Shown here piece after piece: positions 48,501-57,500 of a stretch of 64,000 nt of DNA. The number at the start of each line of letters is the position of its first letter. Position 1 is the stretch's first letter. Position numbers and translations under genes: made by a program. The notes beneath the pieces were generated by a model, which was given only the letters and a program-made list of their open reading frames with translations, searched no databases and was not told the origin of the DNA. Source of the DNA: Apostichopus japonicus (lineage: Eukaryota > Echinodermata > Holothuroidea > Aspidochirotida > Stichopodidae); NCBI RefSeq assembly GCF_037975245.1, contig NC_092575.1:10324001-10388000 (forward strand), given 5' to 3'.

Positions 48501-51500
48501 AAACAATTTATGCAATACAACACAAACACTTCATCTCTGTAATGCTTACTTCAATCTTCTTGGGGGAACAAGGAACTTTTTCCTGGTGCAATTTTCTTGC
48601 TTTACTCACACAGGGTATCAATGTATAGTGTATTCCAAAGCAAAATTTCTTTTGAAATGACATAATTCTTTGACATTTACCAGATAATTTCTTTAAAGCT
48701 GCTTCATCAATGTTTAAGGTCTGCAGCAGGGCAACCACACAGTCACCGTGATTGGAACCCAAACCAGAATAGAAGCCAGTAGCAAAATCTGGTGGTGATC
48801 TGTCCATCGTCTCGCATTGATAAATAAAACACTGAAATTTAAAAGAAAGAAAAGAAAATGCATGTTTAACTTCTAATGATATCTTTGCCCATTGAATCTA
48901 TTAATTCTAGAAATGTCAAGAGTATAATAAACTAATATACAGTGTATTTTCATTACACAAACATAGAAACACTAGCAGAGAAAATCACTAGCAGATCAGA
49001 AAGTGTGTAACATTTTGATAATTTTTACAAGGCAGAAAATAAATTCCTTCTGAACTGTTAAATTGTTCTTTAGCTAAAATCAAAGTTGCCATTTTAATTC
49101 AATTGTCACATTTTATAAATATTGATATCAAATCTTAAGTGTAATATTTTTTTTAAATTAATTCAGGTTAGCTTGTTGGATTTTACAAATATAGCAACTC
49201 TCACATATGCACTCATGACTTTTTTTTTTTTAAATTAATATCACAACATTTATTTGTTAATGTTACATTTATAACAAAAATGCAAAAACTTAGCCTACAA
49301 CAGTTTTAATAGCAAATGTAACAACAAGCCTGATCTACTTTATGTATGAGAATTAGGTAGAAGTTGATATTGGCATCAATCTGGTACGACTAGTTATCAG
49401 TTGACGACACCTTTTCAGATCAGTATAAAATACCTGACCACATTTTCACTGAGTTTACTTGATTGAAGCTGGAAACAGTGGAGCCACTATGTCATAATTG
49501 ATGTCATAATCTAGTCTTTAACGTAATACATTATAATTTGGTGGCAAGAAATTACTAATCCACCACCAGTACCTCCAATCCCCAATCTTGATAGAATATT
49601 TTATGACAAAGATATTTCCTTCATATCACTTTGATGGTTTATGAATGTTACTGGCCCAGCAAAGCAAAATTCATAATACACTGTAAGTTAAGTTGGTTAG
49701 GCCAACATTCCAAATATATGCACAAGTCAATGAGAAACACCAAATAAGAAGATCATGTGATATGATGATATCATAGGACATCAAATATTAACCCACTTTC
49801 TGGCTAACAAAGATTTAAGAGTTAGGAACAAGAAATTGGCTATGACAAATATCTCCAGAATGACTGTGATTTTCTGGCTTTTTAAAATTTGTGAAATAGT
49901 TCTCAGTTTAATTAGACTTCATATATGATCAAACGATTTGATTAGATGACTCATTCCTACTATTGAAATATTATTAATATATTTATCAAATGATTTCTCA
50001 CATAAATTGCTTGAGTCCTCAGCGCCAGTTGCTCGTCTTGCTTGACGTGCAGTAACCATGGCAACAGTCCAGAGAAAATTAGCGCGGACTCCATCATACT
50101 CTTAGCTCTGAAATACGAAACACAATAACACCTGACATATATAGTTCAAATACACCTGAAATTCTGTTGTTCACTCCCCATGGCAGAAATGTTGGCAATT
50201 CACAAGAAAATTGAGCATGGAAACATTCATCTCATATTAGCATAGCACAATACTATGTTAAAAAAAAACATCACATAAAGGGAAGAATTCATCTGGTATA
50301 GCAAAATATTTTGCTTAAATGCCAAGTTAATTCACACATGCAAAGCTTCATGTTATTTCTTGTAACACAGATACATAAGTATGTTGTAATATTGTAGTAT
50401 ACATATAATGCATAACCTCAAAACTTGATACATTATTTCCTGCTGAGAAAGCAGTTATAAAAGGTTAACTTAGAACAGACTATAGCATTGCCAGATACTC
50501 ATTTATATTACATAACCGGTTTTGCACTTTTTCTTGAATATTTCAAACGAGAATTTTCTTGGAGAGAGCAGTCGCATGCTAGACTAACCTGTCGATGTTC
50601 AGTTGTAACCCAATATCAGATGTTGTATAGGCTGTAATGACCGAGACTGTGTCTATCAATATTTGACTACACCAGGGTTGCTAGCAGTAAAAAAAAAAAC
50701 AGAACTTTCATTAAACATGAAGGACAGTTTCGGTGAAAGTAAGATGAAACTACCACTTTGTAAAAAAAAAGCAAAGACTAGTATGTCTTGCTCTCAATAC
50801 ATGAAAATCTCCATCCCACCCGGCCCCTCCCTTTATGATCTGTAATAACTACACAGTAGGACAAGCCAATGTTTAAGGCAATATTTTTAACTAACCTTAA
50901 CAAATACACAATCCATTTCTTTTCCTAAAAAAATGTATTCTACATGAATTGAATTCAAGAAAACCATCATTTGATGTTTGCATAAAATCAAGTGATACAT
51001 ACAAGCAGTGATGTCAATCACCTGGGTGGGAAAGGCAAACAAACTGTCTCATATTTAGAAACAAGTAAAAGGTACGAGGATTATCAAATACTTTAACCAG
51101 AAAAAAATAGAAATTCCGAGAATATTTCCCAACTCCACACTGCATATGTTGCATGATTTATTTTTCTAAGTGCGTCTTTTATATTTGGTATAATCCTAAG
51201 TACCTCTGAATAAATGCAAACGAAAAAAAAAAATAAATAAATCTCTTGCAGTTCTCTGTTTACCTTTTTGACAGTTGTATTGTCCTTGAGTTTCGTGAGG
51301 AAAGTCAGAATCTTGCCAGGGATCGACAGATTTGAACAAAACTGTTCCAGGTCTTCAACACAGCTGCATTCAAAGAAAGGGAAATTAATTTTTAGAAAAA
51401 CTGGTAAATTTTAAAGGTGTCCATCTGCCTTTAAGTAATTTACATAAAAAAAATTAAATTAAAAAAATTAATAAAAATAATATTATTTTTTTATTTTAAA

Positions 51501-54500
51501 ATTTAAAAAAATGAAAATTTAACCGTATCTAGGTCATGAAACCTCTCTCTTTACTGAAAATTAGTTTTGTTTTCATCTGAAAAACAAAACCACAATAGTC
51601 TTGCTAGTAGTACTTCACCATATAAAAATCTCTGTCTCCTTTGAACCAGAGAGGGTAAATATCTTTTACAATAAATCATGACGCAGAGTTAACCACAGCC
51701 TTTAATATGGATGAGAAATAACAATAGACATATAGATCAAATATATAGGACAAACTAGAGTGGGAATGTTGAGATAACAAAATAAAAAAAATCCACAACT
51801 CTAAAGTACAAAGTCAAATTTTGTTGGATGTAAGATCAAAAAGTCTTGACTTAGAAATTTGATTTAAAATGTCCATTTTGGTTAACCACATAGATCAATC
51901 TGACTGAAAAGGAAATTATTTCCTTGGCTAATTACTGTGTGCTGTTCTGAGCAATAGATGATGGCATAATACCACATTATACACCTCCCCCTACCACTCC
52001 CCCCCCCCCACCCCCAAACACTGTCAGCTTTTTGTTCAAGAATTGGGGCTGAAGACATAACTATCATTAGCTGCTAAGGCTTATCCTAGGCTAGTTGTGC
52101 CTTTGTGGACCAAACAGAAAGCTTCATTTCTTTCTTGTAGAGACATTTTTTCCCATTTCCCATTCTGAAAGTTGTGAAAGGCAGCCATGCACTTTGTAAA
52201 CCTCATGTCTGGTTCACGCTATTAAGGTTTCCTTAACTATTTTCAAAACGAGTAAATCGCTTTACCCTCTTGATCCCAACAGGTTACAGATCACCTTCAA
52301 TGCCAATCTTAATCTGGAAGCTCCCTCCAGCATTCCTTCTAAAACTTGGCCTATCGTCTCATCCAATCTCAAGGATATCTTCTGGATGAGGCTAGGGTCA
52401 CAGATTAACCCCTGAAGGGAGCTAGGGTGGGTGGCCTCTGGGTTGGTGACCTCACAGAGGGCATCCCACTCATCTTCACTGTCTAATTCCTGCAATGAAG
52501 AGAAAATAATAACATCTAAAGACTGGAATGTTGAAAGATTGGGGTCACTGTGAGGTATTGTGGTTAAAGATACAGAGCTTTGGAATGTTGAAGTATTTAG
52601 GATGAAGATAAATTATTGGGATATAAGGCTGACTGACTGTAGTAACGAACATAGAGACTATTAATGTAATGCGATAGAGATAAATATGACAAAATCTTGA
52701 TCAGTCAGATTTTCAAGCAAACTTCTTTGGCTTTTTTTTTTTTTTATACCATCTGATATCTGCTGTGAAAGTTGAATCTTTACAAAGAGACATGTTGGAA
52801 ACCAGCAATGAATATGAAGCAATGCAGGGCACAGCCAAGATATGCCACATGACTATATGAAAACTAAACCTGTGTTAAAAAAACGTTAAAAAAAACCCCC
52901 ATAAAAGTAGAATAATAACAAATATTTTTCATGTCAAATACAAGGGGTGAAAATATTGAAGGATTAATACCAAACTAGGGAAAACTGTGGCAATTATTTG
53001 GTAAATACCTTTTGCCATCAAGATGCATGTGATTCTCGACAGTGGATTGCAGAATCTTCTGCCACCATCTCTTTTATGCAAAACTCATAAATGACTCTAT
53101 GTAGATGATGGTTGGTGGGAAAAATATTCACCAGCCTTAAGAAGCCTCTATTTTGGAGAATTCTGTCACATGGAAGTGCAATTCTGAGTCGATAATCCTA
53201 ACTTTCACCATAACATACCTGACTTAAAAGTTTCAGTGGGACTGACTTTGGAGGAGGGGATGAGAGGGGGGGTTTGGCAACTGGTCTGGAATTCAAAAAG
53301 TTATAGATTAAATTATGAGTAAATATTTCTTTCAGAGGATGTATATGGCTGTTCAGTCTGTTACCCCGGGCCTCCCTTTTGGCCTACAGCTTTCACCTCT
53401 CTTCACACAAAGCCTACCTCTTCGTCCCTCAGCTGCACCTGGTCCAGACTCCGCCTCATCTTCCCTCCACCTTTCTTCACCAATTTACGACTCTCCACCT
53501 CCACCGTGGGGAATTCCTTGTTGTAATCCTGACTGATCGGGTTTTCGCTAGGGGATGGTTTTCCACTGGTATTGTTCTTTTCTTGTTTTGGTTTTAATTT
53601 TTTACTCTTTGATTCTGGTTTATGCGGTTCAGTCCAAGCTTCCTGCTGACCATCAGCCTGTCAGACAGAAAAAAACAAATTTGTGATTTACGATGTCAAA
53701 ACATCAGTTGTGATTCATTATACAGACAAGGCTAGGCTGAAGTTCATCTGCTATGAAAGTGTGTTAGGCTAAAGGTAAGAGACACCATAAACATGTTTGG
53801 GCCAGAGTGTAACAAACTAACAATGTATTATTGTATTATAATGTATCATTACAGTGCCAATACAACCAGCTACTTGTACTGTGGCCATAGGATAAACACT
53901 ACAGCTATCACTGACTTTAACTAGTCTATCAACCTATTTTTAAGCATCCTTGCTACAGTTCATTTCTCAATCGACTTATCAATTTATGAAAGATATTAAC
54001 AAAACATTTCTATTTTAGGAAAGTCAGTGTTTTTTATCTTTGTACCATGAATTGAAGTACATCAAAGACAACTACTATAAGGAATTGGACACAATTGACT
54101 TTATTCTTGTCAAAATATCCAACGAATAACATTTGGCATTTGAAGTACTTCTTTCACTTTAATCTCCAAAAACTTTTTAACAATATGAAAATTTGGCACC
54201 CAAAACCACAGTACAGTTAAAATTTGAAATATATTTTCAGATGCTACAATGTTCATGAAAAACTAAAGGTTCATTGTATGAAACCTAAAATCATTGCTGC
54301 TATTTGTTGGAGATGTTAGATGGACGTGTCTTCCAGTTGTTTCCCTGGATAATTCCTAGCTTCATACTATTACCTGTGTTTCTTCTTGTTCTCTACCATT
54401 CAGTTTCTAGTTAAAGTTTAAAAAATTCTTCAGATGCTACAATGTTCATGAAAAGCTACTTTGTCTGAAGGTTCATTCTATGAAACCTAAAATCACTGCT

Positions 54501-57500
54501 GCTATTTGTTGGAGATGTTTAGATGGACGTGTCTTCCAGTTGTTTCCCTGGATAATTCCTAGCTTCATACTATTACCTGTGTTTCTTCTTGTTCTCTACC
54601 CTTCAGTTTCCTCATGATGGTTGTCCCCGGTGCTACATTTGGTTTCTTCATCTCTACTGCCTTCTTCTTTGCAGCCTGGACCTCGATGGTGGGCTCTTCG
54701 GTAAACGGAAACTGAATGCTCTGACTCAAGCTATCTGGAACTGAAACAATAGAACAAACTTGAAAACACTGATTTCACAATACTCAGATGTAGAAGATAG
54801 AGAGAGGGGTGTTGCGGGGAGGAGGGAGAAGGGGTTCATGGGTGCACATGAGTTAAGAAAAATGTGATTTTTGTGTTCTTGATATTGTTGGCCTAGTTAA
54901 TAATCTTTCAAAATCTACCCCCAAACAAAATTGTAAATTGTTTTTCTGCATCAATACCTGTATCTCTTCAACAAAGTTAGTTAGTTACTACTTAACCTTA
55001 GTAGAAATATGTCCTGTAAATCCCCAGTAGCAAATATCAAAACAGCTTATACATGAGTATGAACCTGTTAAAGTTCCAAAAACCAATCTTGAGATTAACA
55101 GCTAGATTGTTCTGTGTACTGATATGGTAAAGAAAATTCAGTCTTGTCTTCTGAGAGAATTTCTGATCCCTTTCAGACGAATATCTGTAAGTGCTTTTTT
55201 TGTCTATCAATTATAAAAGAACAAAATCCATCTGTATCAAATCAGAGGTTTCCAATGTCAATGAGAAACAATGTACCAAAATGACCGAGATCTCATGGTG
55301 AATAGATGATGAAGGTGAAGTTACGATCGAAGGGTTCAAAGTTACTTACCCGTAACTTTGTCAGCTATAAAGGGGTGGTGCATCAGATGTGGCCATGAGA
55401 GTCTCTGAGAGGGGTTCTTGGTGAGAAGACCTTGGAGCAAACTCTGGAAGAGACAAAAAGAAACTGGTAAATACCAGCTTGGCCACCTGAACAAATGTTA
55501 ACTATTTTATTGGTGGTTAATATAATCCTACTCTGTGTTTTTCACTCTCTCAAGAGCTGATAACCCAGTTAATTACCCACTTTTGCAAAGCTTCATGAAG
55601 TTTTTTTACAGAGGAATACACTTAGATGACTTTACCTGAGTGTGGTGGTAGAGTGGAATGTGGTTTTAGAATAAATTATTACACCGTCATTTATATAGCG
55701 CATAATCCACAAGTTCTGTGCGCTTTACAATTAACCCTGGTCATTGGTAACTTGTCACACCTACACACCAAAGTGTGCACAATTCAAACAATCTCTCCTG
55801 GGGCACAACAGTGCACCACAGCCACGTGTCCCCTGGGGGACTTTCCATAGGGTGCAGCCACAAACCGGCGCACGCAACTATATTTACAACACGCCCTCAA
55901 AAATCAACCTTTCTTTGACATGGTGTTACCTACCTTAAATTCAGGACTCATTGATTTAGGCCATTTCACTGGATCCTGTGCAGAAAAGAGAAATACCACA
56001 AAAATATACCAGTAACATTCTCATATGCAAACAACATTCATAGACCAATTCAAGTACCTTACACAAGAATAAATGAATAACATCATAAAAGTGCAAACGT
56101 ATTTCAGCTAGGACAATTTGATCACAAAGATATTCAGAAATGATTATGTCAGAATTGTAAATCATGTAAAATTTTTGTGATAGCTTTAATTATAACTGTT
56201 TTAAATGGACAGGATAATCTTTCAAGCAGTATCTGCATATAACCATTAATATCAGAGATAGCAATATTATGACTGGAGGGATGTTAGATGAAAATTAATC
56301 TGATAAAGCTTTCTACTGGCTGATTTATACATTCCATTATTACAAAAGATTGACTGAATCTGATACTGTGAGTCTAAATCATTTCTAAGCGCACAGATCG
56401 TTTCGTAACCTACTATCACATTAATCTGATTAACCCTTGCAATGGACTGATTATACATTCTGTTATAAAATATAGATTAATTGATACCCACACTGTGAAC
56501 TGTAATCATCTCTTACGTTCTGCTGTAGCCTACCACCACATTCTATTATAAACAAATTGAGCCTAGCTCATGGCTTACCATACAAATTAGGTACATTTTG
56601 ATCACCTTATCACATTGAGAGATTTCTTCAAATAAACTTTAATTCTCAGAAAAAAAAAGAAAAAAAAATTATAAAAGGAAGTCCACAGCCAATAACAGCC
56701 CAGGTTTATGCAGTAAGCCTTGGTGTCTTCAGAGTAAAATAATCAAAACGTTCTTAAAGGAACTTACCTTAATTATAAGACTAACAAGTTGAAAGATACT
56801 GTTGGTATAGAATGGTGGTGTTCCTACAAATAACTCGTAGAGAATGCAGCCTAGAGACCAGAGGTCAGTGGTGTGGTCGTATGGCTTCTCTTCAACTAAC
56901 TCTGGTGCCATATAGAGGGGGGTACCCTGTCACAAATAAAGAAATATATAACAGTAACACAGCACCATGCATTTGCTGAGAATGAAAATTGTCACTTTCA
57001 AAGATGATTGCAAGATGATCTTCTTGTTTTTTGCTAACTTGTTTATATAACTTTATCCTTCATTTTACATCAATTTCAATGAGAATTTGCTAAGCTGGGA
57101 GAGCCACATGGATTCGTGGGTGCGATATACTTTGTCTTGTGTTAAAAATGCACTAAGACAAGTAGATATTTCACTAACATCACAGTTACAAACATAGGTT
57201 GGGTAATGAATATAGCTTCAGGATACAGAAATGTGGTTAGTTTTGACCCATTTTTTGGAGCGAAGTTGGCTCTAGAAGATTTTAACAAATGATTCAAACT
57301 TGTCTTTCTAACATGAGACCTACAGTATAGTCAACACATGCAAAGTATTGGAAGTAAAGTTTACCCGATTAAAGGGGAAACAAGTCATGGAGTAGACCAC
57401 ACTAAATTTGGTTTGAAATACTTCATTAAACAAAAGTATTTATTTTCAATGACACATGGAGCAACCTTGTACTATTCCTAATACTTCTCTTTTGTATTAG

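Noticed and set aside
53219-53285. Additional constitutive STK36 exon
   Set aside because: It has good splice borders, but its inclusion puts the next exon out of frame at its main acceptor, and omitting it gives the better match to human STK36. Kept only as a possible cassette exon.
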